Source: Cryptomeria japonica (lineage: Eukaryota; Streptophyta; Pinopsida; Cupressales; Cupressaceae). Taken from it: 64,000 bases of DNA. Each line of letters begins with the position of its first letter. Position 1 is the stretch's first letter. The notes beneath the pieces are model-generated. The model had not been told where the DNA came from, made no database searches, and saw only the letters and a program-made list of their open reading frames with translations. The translations under genes and the position numbers were made by a program. The stretch is from assembly GCF_030272615.1 (NCBI RefSeq), contig NC_081411.1:835998136-836062135 (forward strand), in the 5' to 3' direction. Shown here piece by piece: positions 1 through 12,127 of this stretch.

Positions 1-713
1 ATCTTGTTACTATGCTGATGAAGGAGTTACTGATATTTTGATGAGGAATCGACAGACAGTGGATGAGTTTTTGTTGCTATAATAGAAGATCAATCGATAC
101 CTACTATTCAACCGATAGAGCAAGCCCTGGCAGCTAAAATTGAAGATAAGGATGAATGGATCATTGATTCTGGATGTTCGCATCATATGATAGGTGATAA
201 AAGTAAATTCTTAACCTTTTAGGAATACAATGGAGGTCTAGTGAGATTTGGGGATGATAAAGCTTGTTTGATCAAAGGAAAAGGCACTATATCTTTTGAT
301 GGTAAGCATAATACTAATAATGTTTACTATGTTAAAGGTTTGAAGCACAATCTTTTGAGTGTTGGTCAATTAGTTGAGAAAGGTTTTCAGTTACAATTCA
401 AGAATGGTAAATGTAAAATCATGAACAAAACTGGCTTAGAAATTGCAACCGGTAATCAGACTAGAGGTAATATCTTTCATTTGAATAAATATGAGGAGGC
501 ATGCTTAATTGCATATATTGATGAAAGTGTGTTATGGCATAAGAGACTTTGTCATGTAAATTTTGATTGCATTGTGAAAATCAGTACAACTAAGGCAATA
601 AGAGATTTACCTAAGATTGTTAAGCCTCACAATCTGGTATGTAAGGAATGTCAATTTAGAAAGCAAGTTAGAGCATCTCTAAAGAGTATACCAAAAAAAT
701 CCAATAATGTTCT
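1..713 (+). pseudogene. Copia A protease and integrase N-terminus (broken)
   Basis: The conceptual translation shows the copia protease active site (IDSGCSHHM, catalytic D-S-G codons at 166-174). The usual GLKHNLLSVGQL segment follows, then the GAG-pre-integrase zinc-binding region (WHKRLCHVNF ... CKECQF). A stop interrupts the protease region near 221, and the 5' part up to about 120 is in other frames. The reading frame runs into the solo LTR at 714 and resumes at 2166. The protease would cleave the polyprotein and the HHCC region would bind DNA ends; neither is likely to be functional here. Confidence 0.85.
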
Positions 714-2165
714 TGTAGTCACATAAATCTGTCCAGTTTAATTAAATGAATATTTGCTATTTATTTGATTAAAAAACACACTAGCCATCAGTTAATTAAA
801 TTAATATTTAATTAATTCATCTTCAAACATTCTCCTATTAATTAAATAAATTATTCAATTTATTTTATTTAATTCACTATACCAAATTCACAAATCAATT
901 AAATGAATAAATCCTATTTATTCAATTTAATCCTCTTTCATCTTTTAAATAAATTAAATAAAACATTTATTTAAATCACTATTCCCCCCCCACTTCCATT
1001 TTCCTACAAATGCAAGTTGCAACCACAAGTTGAAATAAATTAAATTTATTTTAATTAAAATCCTATTTTCTCTCACCCACCAAATCCACTTGCACTCCTA
1101 AACCCCCTTCTAGATTCTTCTAACTCCTTCCTAATTAACCTAATCCATCCCCTAATTATTGTCACATTCGTAAGCAACTTGGAGCCTCTTCTCAAAGACT
1201 TCAAAGTCTTTGAAAATCATTTAATGCTTTGTGTGTTCAACAATTTAACCTCTAAAGTCTTCCAAACCACTTATGGCTCTTACATGACCATTTATGGTTA
1301 ACCCATAACTCAACCCTCATGTGACTCATGTGTCTCCTCAAGCATTTATTGCTTTGACTATGGTTATCTTTTTTACCTTTGCACAAGAGTTTATCCATTG
1401 GATAAAGGCTTTATTCTTTGAATAAAGAATTTATTCACTCAACCCAACCTTGACCTTAACTCCCAAGTTTATTCTCAAGTCATGTCAAACATTTAATGTC
1501 TATTCACTCTCCTCTCAACCTATCTCATATGGACACTTGTCATCCTGGGATTGGGTTGAAAGCCATCACATGGATTGAATATCATTCAATCTCGACCCTT
1601 GTTGAGATTACTCAATCTCAACCATCCATTTCTCCATTTTACCTATAAATAGAGCTCTCATTCCTCATTTTCAAGAATCCTCGAGCATTTAGCATTCATA
1701 GTCATAATCCTGAAACTTGTATGCATCTAAGTTATAGTGAATTCTAGAGAGCATGTAGCATAAATCACTAATATCTTGTTATTTTGGCCTAAAATAAATC
1801 ATTTTAGCATCATAGTATCTAATATTGGCTTTTATTCACATTTGCATAGTATTTTAGAGTAAACATTTCAATCTTGAACCTCCATAAGCATCCATAGTGC
1901 AAAAAGCTATTAAGAGCTACACTAATTTGGAACCTGGAGAGGAGAGGAACAAAGGAGAAGGAGCTAAGAGCATGTTAGAAGGCATTTGGAGATGTCTTGT
2001 TATATTTACTTTCATAGTTAAATATTAATTCATGTTTTTAGTGTCTCTTTTGATATGTCTTCTTAGATTAGTTTTTGGTTGATTAACACTAACAATTTTT
2101 GCATTTTTGGTGTGTTATACGACCACAGGTTCTAGTCTAACCATTGTCCATTTTGCAGAGCATCA
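714..2165 (+). mobile_element. Solo LTR inserted in copia A integrase
   Basis: This 1.45-kb block has no coding capacity and splits the integrase frame exactly between the codons for the HHCC region and LIHTDLCGP. It starts TGTAGTCAC and ends GAGCATCA (TG...CA). The flanks are GTTCT (709-713) and TTTCT (2166-2170), a 5-bp target duplication with one mismatch. The first half is rich in AATTAAATAAAT, like the LTRs of gypsy D, and a TATA box lies two thirds of the way along. There are no internal domains, PBS or PPT, so it is best read as a solo LTR left by LTR-LTR recombination. The parent is probably a Ty3/gypsy family related to D. Confidence 0.7.
1643..1652 (+). promoter_or_regulatory. TATA box of the solo LTR
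   Basis: CTATAAATAG is a canonical plant TATA box in a sequence context (followed by AGCTCTCAT) that parallels the TATA region of the gypsy D 5' LTR (CTATAAATCC followed by AGGCTCTCATC). It would mark the U3/R boundary of this LTR and implies + strand transcription. Confidence 0.6.
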
Positions 2166-2765
2166 TTTCTTGACTTAATTCATACTGATTTATGTGGTCC
2201 AGCAAGAACTAGAAGTTTACAAGGGGATAGGTATTTTATGCTAATCATTGATGACTATTCTATAATGTGTTGGGTTACTTTTCTTAGGGAAAAACCATAA
2301 GCTTTTGGGAAATTCAAACTATTCAAGGTAATGGTAGAGAATGAAACCGGTAATAAAATTAAATGTTTGAGATCAGATCATGGAGGTGAATTCACATCCA
2401 AGGAATTTAATACATTTTGTGAAGTGAATGGAATCAAAAGATAGTTATCAGCACCTCGAACACCTTAGCAGAATGGAGTTGTGGAAAGAAAGAAAAAAAC
2501 TATTTTGGATGCAGCCAGAAGTATGTTATCTAAAGAAAATCTACCTCATGTATATTGGAGAGAAGCAGTGAGTACAACGGTTTACACATTCAACAAAGTT
2601 CACATCAAAGGTGAAACTGGTAAGACCCCTCACGAACTATGGTTTGCTAATACTCCTACTCTTAAATATTTAAGAATATTTGAAAGTAAATGCTATATTA
2701 GAAGAGATGAGTATATTGGCAAATTTGATCCTAGAAGTGATGAAGGAATATTTCTTGGTTATTCA
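2166..2765 (+). pseudogene. Copia A integrase catalytic core (broken)
   Basis: This continues the integrase of copia A after the solo LTR. The three catalytic regions can be seen: LIHTDLCGP (first Asp), KCLRSDHGGEF (second Asp) and NGVVERKKKT (Glu). The DEGIFLGYS signature of the copia integrase end follows. There are stops near 2298, 2443 and 2467. The longest open stretch is 2481-2771, and its last codons are already in the LTR of copia B. About 250 residues usually found between this point and the RT are absent. Confidence 0.88.
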
Positions 2766-4277
2766 TGTTAGCATTTGGCATTAAAGCAGCCAATGGAAGA
2801 TTGTTGGCATTTCAATAAGGATATTGAGAAGGTTGTTGATGATTATGGACATAACTGATTAAGGATGTTTACTCTCTTGATATTATTATTTTGTCATTGA
2901 TGTCAAGAAATTGATTTTCTAATTCAGTATGATGTAGCCATATCTTGAGAAGTATGATTTGAAGAGTATAAAGATGTCGGTAAAAGATACAAAAAGATTA
3001 TGATGAATAAGGGGATGAATAAGGTATTCAATGGGCAACTATTATCGAGTCAGAAAATGATGAGATCATGATGTTTAGATTGTTTTAACATCATACATAT
3101 GTTGTAAATTGTAAGGTTAATACTATACTATGTTACCAAGCAAAGAACCTAGTCGGTAAACCCTAAGGTTATCGCTATGGGTTAGTGAAGGCAAAATGTC
3201 TATCAAGTAAAGTTTAGTATTTACCAAGTTGTAACCGAGTTGTAACCGAGCTATAACATAATACATTAAATGGCTACATGTGATATTTAATGAAGGAAGA
3301 TGATGAGCTGGAATTGATTAAATGATTGGTATGCCATGCATAAAGTTTGTTAATGAATCTATGACAATGGAAGATCAACAGGAAGATCTATAGCTCAGAT
3401 TGAACTGCAATACCCTAACACAAGTTCCAAGAAATATATACAAGTTCCAAGGTGGGGTAAAACATTTTTAGATCGAAGGATACATTGAACCTGGACAAGA
3501 TTGAAGATCTGATGGCTATGATTGATCATGGGAAATGTGATCAAGGAGATTAAGCAGTTAGCTAATTGTTTATAAATAGGGAACTATTGATAAACAATGT
3601 ATGCACAGGGATGCTACATAGTGATTACCAAGCATAGAAGCTTGAAGACCTATTTGAATAACAGAGTATAGAAGCCCAATAGATAGACAAGATTAGTTCT
3701 ATGTCTAGATTGTATTGAACAAATAAGAATCTGCTTTAGCATTTTAGATGTGAAGTTGCAGATAGATTTTTATTACTGTTATTTTGTGAAAGTGACAGAA
3801 AATCTCTTAACCGAGTGGACTTAACAGTCTTATTTGTAAAACCCTCTAGCAAGGTGACATTTAGATTGAGTGTTTGAAATCCTTTAACAAGGTCACTTAT
3901 AACAAGGTGAAGATCCTAATAGATCTAAGGGAAATCCCTTAACCGAGTCACATCTAGCAATGTGTTAGTAATATTTAACAGGATTTGCTTTTAACCGAGC
4001 ATACTCTAGAAGAGTATATTTCTTAGTAGGTCCGAAATCCCACAGTGGTTTTTCCCTATTTGGGTTTCCACGTTAAATTTGGTGTTATGAGGTTTATGAT
4101 GTTTATATGCTTTTGAGTTTGCATGTTTAACAGTTTTGGTTATATTACTGAAATATATGTTACTGAGGTTAAATCAGATGTTTTTATGGAAGATTAAGTT
4201 TGTATGATTCACCCCACCCCCCCCTCTCATCTTGTTGGCTATTGGATCTGTACTTATATTAAGTATCATAACTATCA
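2766..4277 (+). repeat. Copia B 5' LTR
   Basis: Starts TGTTAGCATTTGGC and ends AACTATCA, two bases before the PBS. Nearly the same sequence restarts at 8945. A TATA box lies at 3571-3580. Downstream of it are degenerate repeats built on AACAAGGTSA and TTAACCGAG (about 3790-4010). The block CCCACAGTGGTTTTTCCC with TTTCCACGTTAAA follows, which is shared with the LTRs of A, F, I and G. A pyrimidine-rich CACCCC run sits near the end. Confidence 0.92.
3571..3580 (+). promoter_or_regulatory. TATA box of copia B 5' LTR
   Basis: TATAAATAGG, conserved at 9739-9748 in the 3' LTR copy. It would start the genomic transcript of copia B. Confidence 0.6.
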
Positions 4278-4279
4278 AT

Positions 4280-4291
4280 TGGTATCAGAGC
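4280..4291 (+). other. Primer binding site of copia B (initiator-Met tRNA)
   Basis: TGGTATCAGAGC matches the standard plant copia PBS, complementary to the 3' end of initiator methionine tRNA. It lies two bases after the LTR end. This site fixes the 5' LTR boundary. Confidence 0.93.
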
Positions 4292-4341
4292 TTTGGACTC
4301 TGGAAGAAAAGTTTAAAGGCACTTGAGGCAAAGATCCGAAG

Positions 4342-7300
4342 ATGTATAAGAGGGATGCACCAAAGCTGAACAAGTCAAGTTTCTCTACATGGCAGAAAAG
4401 GATGAAGCTGCACCTATCAGGAGTTGGAGAATATGTTGTATATTATCTGGAGAATGATTTCATCACACCAAGCACCTATCCATTAACAATGGAAGAGATA
4501 AAGGCAAAGCAAGAACATATCCAAGCAATGATTGAAATAACATCTGCATTGACTGATTCAGAGATTAATGATCTAGAAGGCTACAATGATTCAAAGGCTA
4601 TGTGGAATAAGCTCATATTAGTATATGGAGGAGATGAACATGTTTAAAGAGCAAAAGTAGATAGTCTAAGAGGTGAATCTATGAGGATGAATGAAGGTGA
4701 GAACATAACTTAGTACAATACAAGACTAAATGAGATTGTCAATCAAATCAAAGGAGCAGGTGGAACTATTGAAGAAAAGGATATAACAAGTAAGTTGTTG
4801 AGAACCCTTCTACTGGCTTATGCAATCCGAGTCTCTGCAATCAATGAATTGAGGTCTGTACCTAATATGCTAGTTTCTTTAGATGCTACTATTGGTAAGC
4901 TACATGCATTTGAGTTAAGTAACTTTGATAACAGTAGATCTTCAGTAAATAAAGTTGAATCTGCATTTAGTTCTTTTCATCTTGATGAATCTAATGATTA
5001 CAATGAAATAAAGTATAAGTACTCTGAAGGAGATCACAGTGGAGCAAGTGAATGATTTCTTAATAACATGGAAGAAGAGCACAAACTATATGAGGAAATC
5101 AGAAAGCAAGAAGAGTTTGAAGCACTATTAGCGAAAAGGTTACCTAGAGGCAAAGTTAAGTACAAAAGAAAACTACCTTTGAAATGTTTCAATTGTGATA
5201 AGATAGGACATATGGCTTCTAACTGTCCTGACAAAGATTCTACTAAAAAGACAGATTACTGAGATGACAGATAGAAAGACAATCATTACAAAGGACACTG
5301 AGACTTTAGAAGAAGAGATAGAAAGACATGCTTAATAGTTGATGAGGAATCCAATGATGATAAATTAGATGAAACTGATATAGAGGAAGTAGTTTATGTG
5401 GCTATCAAAGATGGATCAGATGAAGAAAGGTATGAAGAAAAAGCCCTAATATCTCACATAAATACTAATGATTCTTGGATCATAGATAGTGGATGCTCAC
5501 ATCATATGATAGGAGATAAACACAAGTTTGTTATGTTAGAAGATTATGATGGAGGCTATGTTAGATTTGGTAATGATGCACCATTACCGGTGAAAGGTAA
5601 AGGATCTATAACACTTCTTGACAATGCAATATGCAATGATGTTTATTGGGTTGAAAGTTTGAAATACAATTTGTTGAGTGTAGCACAACTAAACAACATA
5701 GGTTATTGAATAGAGTTTCAAAAAGGAATTGTCAAAGTTCATGACAAGAATGGAAAGTTAGTTGCTACTAGAACACAAACAAAAGGTAACACATTTCACC
5801 TTGAATCAACTCAGAACAAGTGTTTGTATGCAAAGATAGATGATACCTGGTTATGGCATAAAAGGTTTTGTCATGTAAATTTTGATAATCTAATCAAAAT
5901 AAGTAAGAAGCACGGAGTAAGAGGTCTATCGAGTCTTGAAAAACCTGAGAATGCTATGTGTCGAGGATGCCAGATGGGTAAGATGAAAAGATCAAGCTTT
6001 ACAAGTAAGTCTTACACTTCTAAGGGAATTTTAGATCTTGTGCACATTGATCTTTGTGGTCCTATGAAAGTTCAAAGTTATTATGGTGATAAATATTTCA
6101 TATTATTTGTGGATGACTATTCAAGGATGATGTCAGTAATATTTTTAAAAGATAAATCAGAAGCTTTTCAAATGTTTAAATGGTCAAGGCAAGAGTTGAA
6201 GATGAAGCAGGAAGACAACTAAAATGTCTTAGATCAGATAGAGGAGGAGAGTTGACATCTAATGAGTTCAACTTATTTTGCAATGATCATGGTATTAAAA
6301 GACAAGTCTCTGCATCGAGAACTCCACAACAGAATGGAATAGCTGAGAGAAGAAATAGATCTATTGTGGATTGTGTGAGAACACTGATGATTGAAAAGAA
6401 AGTGCCACAAACATTTTGGAGAGAAGCAATAAGCACAACAATTTACACCCTGAACCAAGTACAATTGAAGAAAGGTACTTTGAAGATAGCATATGAAATC
6501 TAGTATGACAAGAAACCTAATGTAAGTTATTTTAAAATCTTTGGAAGTAGATGCTATGCACAGAAAGATGATAGAAATGGCAAGTTTGACCAGAAAAGTG
6601 AAGAAGGAACATTTCTAGGTTATTCTTATAGAAGCAAAGAATTTAAATGTCTGATCAGATCATCTAACAAAATAGTAGAAAGTGCAAATGTGAAAATTGA
6701 TGAATTTACAGAAAGAAATGATGAAGGAAATTCCAAGGAACCAGAAGACTATGATGAATTTGTCTATGTTCAACCGACAAGTCTTACCAAGAAGACTGTT
6801 GAAGAAAATGAAGAAAATACTCAGTTACCGAGTGATGAAGAAGATCATACAGAGCCTATCGAGCTTGTATTAGCCAAGTATGTCAGAAGACATCATGCAC
6901 CAAGTCAGATTATAGGAGATAAGGATGATCTAGTGATGACAAGGAACAAACTAAGATAGAACACAAGTTTTATATCTGAATTTGAACCGAGAATAGTGAA
7001 AGAGGCATTTAACAGTGAAGATTGGATAAATGCTATGATAGAGGAGATTGATCAAATAAAGAAGAATGACACATGGACACTAATACCAAGACTGAAGGAC
7101 AAAAATGTAATCGATACAAAGTGGATTTTCAGAAACAAGCTAAATGAAAAATGAGAGGTCATTCAAAATAAAGCAAGACTAGTTTGCAAAGGTTATGCTC
7201 AAGAAGAAGGAATTGATTATGGTGAAACTTTTGCACCTATTACTAGACTTGAAGGAGTAAGAACATTGTTGGCATATGCCGCTTTCAAAAAATTCAAGGT

Positions 7301-8519
7301 ATATCAAATGGATGTCAAATCTACATTTCTGAATGGAATATTAGAAGAAGAAGTTTTTATTGAACAACCTGAAGGATTTGTTGAAGACAATAATAAAGAT
7401 CAGGTAAGTAAATTGAACAAAGCTTTATATGGTTTAAAACAAGAACCTAGAGCATGGTATGAAAGATTGCACTCTTATTTGATTAAGATTGGTTTTATAA
7501 GGACAAGTGAGAACAACAATATGTACATGAAGAATGATGAAAATGGAATACTGATCTCAGCCATATTTGTTGATGATATTATATTTTGTGGAAATGACTC
7601 TCTATGTAAGAACTTTGGAAATGAAATGAGCAAAGAATTTGAGATGTCATTAATCGGTGAGATAAAGTATTTTATAGGTTTACAGATACTGCAAATGAAA
7701 AATGAGATTTTCATTACTCAATCCAAGTACATAAAGGAAATCTTGAAGAAATTTGGAATGGAGGATTCAAAACCAGTAAGTACTCCTATGACTACCAACT
7801 GTAAATTATCAAAGAATGATGAATATGCATCTGTTGATGAGACACTTTACTGATCCATGATTGGAAAGCTACAATGTGTTGTTCACAGTAGACTAGACAT
7901 AGCACTTTCAGTAGGTATAGTTGCAAGATTCTCTACAGATCCTAAGGAAACACACATGACAACAATCAAAAGAATTTTTAGATACTTGAAAGGCACAGAG
8001 GATTATGGCTTAGTATATCAGAAAGTAAATGATTTTGAGTTAAAAGTTTATACTGATGTTGATTGGGTAGGCAACATTGATGACAGGAAAAACACAAGTG
8101 GAGGATCTTTCTTTTTAGGAGAAAGACTAGTGAGTTGGCTTAGCAAGAAACAAGGATGTGTTACACAGTCAACAGCAGAAGTTGAATACGTTGTTGCAAC
8201 ATTGAATCGTACCAACATTACATGGATCAAACAAATATTAGAAGGAATAAATGAGAAAGTTACCGAGCCAGTAACTATATTCTGTGACAATACTAATGCC
8301 ATTAACATTTCAAAAAATCCTGTTATGCACTCTAAGACAAAGCACATCTCTATCAAATATCATTATCTTAGAGAAGAAGCTGAAGAGAAGAAAGTGGTGT
8401 TGGAGTATGTTAGCACAAAGGAACAAATAGGAGATATCTTCACCAAGCCACTACCAAGGGACACTTTTGAATATCTCAGAAGTAAGTTAGGGGTCCTACC
8501 CCTATCTTCTACTCACTGA
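4342..8519 (+). pseudogene. Copia B gag-pol polyprotein (multiple stops)
   Basis: The first ATG after the PBS opens gag (MYKRDAPKL). Domains in order: copia gag (4342-5060); zinc knuckle CFNCDKIGHMASNC (about 5180-5225); protease IDSGCSHHM (about 5485); integrase HHCC, then D, D and E with NGIAERRN (5840-6370); RT with [11 protein letters not shown] and FVDDIIF (7090-7700); RNase H ending DIFTKPLPRDTFEYLRSKLG (7860-8519). Roughly ten stops or frameshifts interrupt it, for example near 4645, 4711, 5053, 5707, 6501, 6957, 7153 and 7851, so it is dead as a single protein. The domain order is complete and the length is normal for copia. Confidence 0.93.
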
Positions 8520-8944
8520 TTGAGTTCAGTGAAAGCATCAATATGATGACTCTATCAAATATATTTCAGGATTTGATGCTGATTTACACACTTTAGGATG
8601 TTTTCTAAAGGTGTATAGGAAATTTTATAGGAAACATACAGGAATAGGAATTGAAGACAAAATGCTCTGACCGAGATTGAATTGACAGAACATTAGGAAA
8701 TCACTTCATACAGGAAGAAATTATGTTTTAGCTCTTTACTTTTTGGCATTGTTGTCAAAGGGGGAGAAGACTAATATAAGGGGGAGAAGACTAATATAAG
8801 GGAGAAGATAGATTGGAAAGAAGACTGAAAATAGGAGAAGTCTAATGTATGGGGGAGAGCATTTCAGCATTTCAAAATCACAGCAATTTGAATCTTTTTA
8901 AGGTCAAATCAATTAGTTTTGCCATCAATGCCAAAGGGGGAGAT
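8520..8944 (+). other. Copia B 3' untranslated region with two polypurine tracts
   Basis: This holds an upstream PPT-like AAAGGGGGAGA (8757-8767) and the LTR-adjacent PPT AAAGGGGGAGAT (8933-8944), which primes plus-strand DNA and sets the 3' LTR start at 8945. Both tracts follow GCATTG-type words ending in TGYCAAAGG. Between them a roughly 22-bp unit (GGGGGAGAAGACTAATATAA) is repeated in tandem from about 8761. No gene is present. Confidence 0.75.
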
Positions 8945-10330
8945 TGTTAGCATTTGGCATTAAAACAGACAATGGAAGATTGTTGGCATTTCAATAAGGA
9001 TATTGAGAAGGTTGTTGATGATTATGGACATAACTGATTAAGGATGTTTACTCTCTTGATATTATTATTTTGTCATTGATGTCAAGAAATTGATTTTCTA
9101 ATTCAGTATGATGTTGCCATATCTTGAGAAGTATGATTTGAAGAGTATAAATATGTCGGTAAAAGATACAGAAAGATTATGATGAATAAGGGGATGAATA
9201 AGGTATTCAATGGGAAACTATTACTGAGTCAGACAATGATGAGATCATGATGTTTAGATTGTTTTAACATCATACATATGTTGTAAATTGTAAGGTTAAT
9301 ACTATACTATGTTACCAAGCAAAGAACCTAGTTGGTAAACCCTAAGGTTATCGCTATCGGTTAATGAAAGCAGAATGTCTATCGAGTAAAGTTTAGTATT
9401 TACCAAGTTGTAACCGAGCTCTAACATAATACATTAAATGGTTACATGCGATATTTAATGAAGGAAGTTGATGAGCTAGAACTGATTAAATGATTGGTAT
9501 GCCATGCATAAAGTTTGTTAATGAATCTATGACAATGGAAGATCAACAGGAAGATCTATAGCTCAAATTGAACCGCAATACCCTAGCACAAGTTCCAAGA
9601 AATATATACAAGTTCCAAGGCGGGGTAAAACATTTTCAGATTGAAAGATACATTGAACCTGGACAAGATTGAAGATCTGATGGCTATGATTGATCATGGG
9701 AAATGTGATCAAGGAGATTAAGTGGTTAGCTAATTGTTTATAAATAGGGAACTATTGATAAATAGTGTATGCGGGCAAATGTATGCACATGGATGCTACA
9801 TAGTGATTATCAAGCACAAAAGCTTAAAGACCTGTTTGAATAAAAGAGTATAGAAGCCCATTAGATAGACAAGATTAGTTCTATGTCTAGATTGTATTGA
9901 ACAAATAAGAATCTGCTTTAGCATTTTAGATGTGAAGTTGCAGATAGATTTTTATTACTGTTATTTTGTGAAAGTGACAGAAAATCTCTTAACCGAGTGG
10001 AATTAATAGTCTTATTTGTAAAACCCTCTAGTAAGGTGACATTCAGATTGAGTGTTTGAAATCCTTTAACAAGGTCACTTCTAACAAGGTGAAGATCCTA
10101 ACAGATCTAAGGGAAATCCCTTAACCGGGTCACATCTAGCAATGTGTTTGTAATCTTTAACAGGATTTTCTTTTAACCGAGCATACTCTAGAAGAGTATA
10201 TTTCTTAGTGGGTCCAAAATCCCACAATGGTTTTTCCCTAATTGGGTTTCCACGTTAAATCTAGTGTTATGAGGTTTATGATGTTTATATGCTTTTGAGA
10301 TTGCATGTTTAACAGTTTTGGTTATATTAG
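8945..10330 (+). repeat. Copia B 3' LTR, truncated at its 3' end
   Basis: Starts TGTTAGCATTTGGC directly after the PPT and follows the 5' LTR closely to GGTTATATTA, corresponding to about position 4147 of the 5' LTR. It then switches abruptly to the copia A RT at 10331. The terminal part of the LTR, including the CACCCC run and the ATCA end, is missing. Confidence 0.9.
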
Positions 10331-11763
10331 TTCCCCAGCCCAAGCACAAAATTGTAATTGGAACTAAATGGGTATTCATAAATAAACTCAATGAAGATGG
10401 TAAGGTAATCATAAATAAAACAAGATTAGTGTGCAAGAGATATTCATAGAAATAAGGAATTGATTATAATGAAACCTTTGCACTGGTAGGTAGAATTGAG
10501 GTAGTCAGATTATTCTTAGCTTTTGCAGCACACATGAACTATAAAGTATATCAAATGGATGTTAAATGTGCATTTTTGAATGGTGATATTGTAGAAGAAG
10601 TTTACATTGAACAACCTGATGATTTTTCATTGACAAATGACAAAGATATGGTTTGCAGGTTAAGGGAAGCTTTATATGGAGAAAAGCAAGCTCCTAGAGC
10701 TTGGTATGCTAGATTGGACAAATATCTTTTGAAGATTGGTTTCACTAAAAGTAATGCTGACAACAATCTATATTACAAAGTGACTAATGATGACATCTTG
10801 GTTATAGAAGTTTTTGTTGATGATATAATCCGTGGAGGAGATGGATTATGTAAAGGCTTTTCTAGAAAGATGCAAGAAGAATTTGAAATGTCTATGATTG
10901 GGGAGATAAAATTGTTTTTAGGATTACATATTTCATAGACTGATAAAGGTATATTCATAAATCAATCAAAGTACTTGAAGGAATTATTAAATATATTTGG
11001 CATGGAAAACTCTAAACTGATAAGCACACCTATGACTACAACTGATAAACTATCATTAATGGATGAATCAGGACCTATTAATCTGACTAGGTACAAGTCT
11101 ATGATATGAGGTTTACTGTATTTGACACAAACCAGACCTGATATTATGAATGCAATATGTATTGTTTCAAGATTTTAGAGTAATCCTAAAAAAAATCATG
11201 AATCAACAGTGAAAAGGATCTTCTGGCATCTACAAGGAACTACAAATCTTGGTTTATGGTATCCTAGAGATGAAAACTTTGATTTATATGCATACACCAA
11301 TACAAATTGGGCATGAGATGTAGAAGACAGAAAAAGTACCACCGTTAGAGCATTCTTTCTTTGTAGCAGATTAATCTCTTGGTTGAGCAAGAAACAAAGT
11401 TGAACATCTTTATCAACATTAGAATCAGAATATGTTGCAACAACAACTAACTATACATAGGTATTATGGATCAAGCAAATATTGAAGGACATAAAGGTAA
11501 AATGCAAGGAACCTATAACAATTTACTATGATAATATGTCAGCAATTGATATATCTAAGAATCCGGTATTTCATTAAAAAACTAAACATGTTTCTATCAA
11601 ATTCAATTTTCTAAAAGAGAATGTTGAAGCAAAAGAAATTAAATTGGTTTATGTGAATACTAAAGAGCAGATTGTAGATATTTTCACTAAGCCTTTGCCT
11701 AAAAAATACTTTGAGTATCTCAGAGAGCAGCTTGGGGTTATACCCCCACCGGTAGAGACTTAG
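10331..11763 (+). pseudogene. Copia A reverse transcriptase and RNase H (stops)
   Basis: One frame runs from the RT start (VIGTKWVFINKL) through QMDVKCAFLNG, the LYGEKQAPRAW region and FVDDIIRGGD. It continues into RNase H (the ESEYVA segment, KTKHVSIKF) and the C-terminal DIFTKPLPKKYFEYL. FVDD holds the RT catalytic aspartates. About ten in-frame stops are present, for example near 10447, 10456, 10936 and 11107. The longest open part is 10534-10938. It lies immediately after the truncated LTR of copia B and lacks the linker that should join it to the integrase at 2765. Confidence 0.88.
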
Positions 11764-12127
11764 ATAGTTGACGATTTTCATCAACCAACGTAATTAACAG
11801 AGAAATCTTTTTCTGGCTTTGATGAGGAGAGCTACTTCTCAGGGGGAGTAGTTGGATAAATTGATAAGTTGGTATTTTGTGATAAGTTGTTTGAATCTGG
11901 TTTTTGTATTTCTTTGGCATTTGATGTCAAAGGGGGAGAGATATCTATGGAAAAACACATTATCTTTTGGGAGAGATTTTTGGAGAAATTGTTGGAGAGA
12001 TTATTACTCTCTCTATCTGTATTTTGATTTCTGGTTAATGATCTCATTTGGAGATTGTTGGTTTTTGGTTTTTGGCACTTTGATGGTTTTTCCATCTTGT
12101 GTTGCCATCAATGCCAAAGGGGGAGAT
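11764..12127 (+). other. Copia A 3' UTR with paired polypurine tracts
   Basis: Noncoding. A first AAAGGGGGAGAG lies at 11929-11940 and the LTR-adjacent AAAGGGGGAGAT at 12116-12127. The second is followed directly by the LTR start TGTTGGTATTTTGG. Confidence 0.75.

Larger units (their letters stand above)
2766..10330 (+). mobile_element. Copia B: near-complete Ty1/copia element, 3' LTR end deleted
   Basis: This element has a 1.5-kb 5' LTR, an initiator-Met-type PBS, gag-pol, a PPT and a 3' LTR lacking its last roughly 130 bp. It is inserted in copia A just after the integrase GYS motif. Because the 3' LTR end and adjacent A sequence are missing, no target duplication can be confirmed. The same family recurs as copia G on the other strand at 41708-58008, with matching protein and LTR sequence. 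Confidence 0.92.

Noticed and set aside
4280-4291. tRNA-related sequences (TGGTATCAGAGC) as tRNA gene candidates
   Set aside because: Only the 12-base primer binding site is present, without a cloverleaf.
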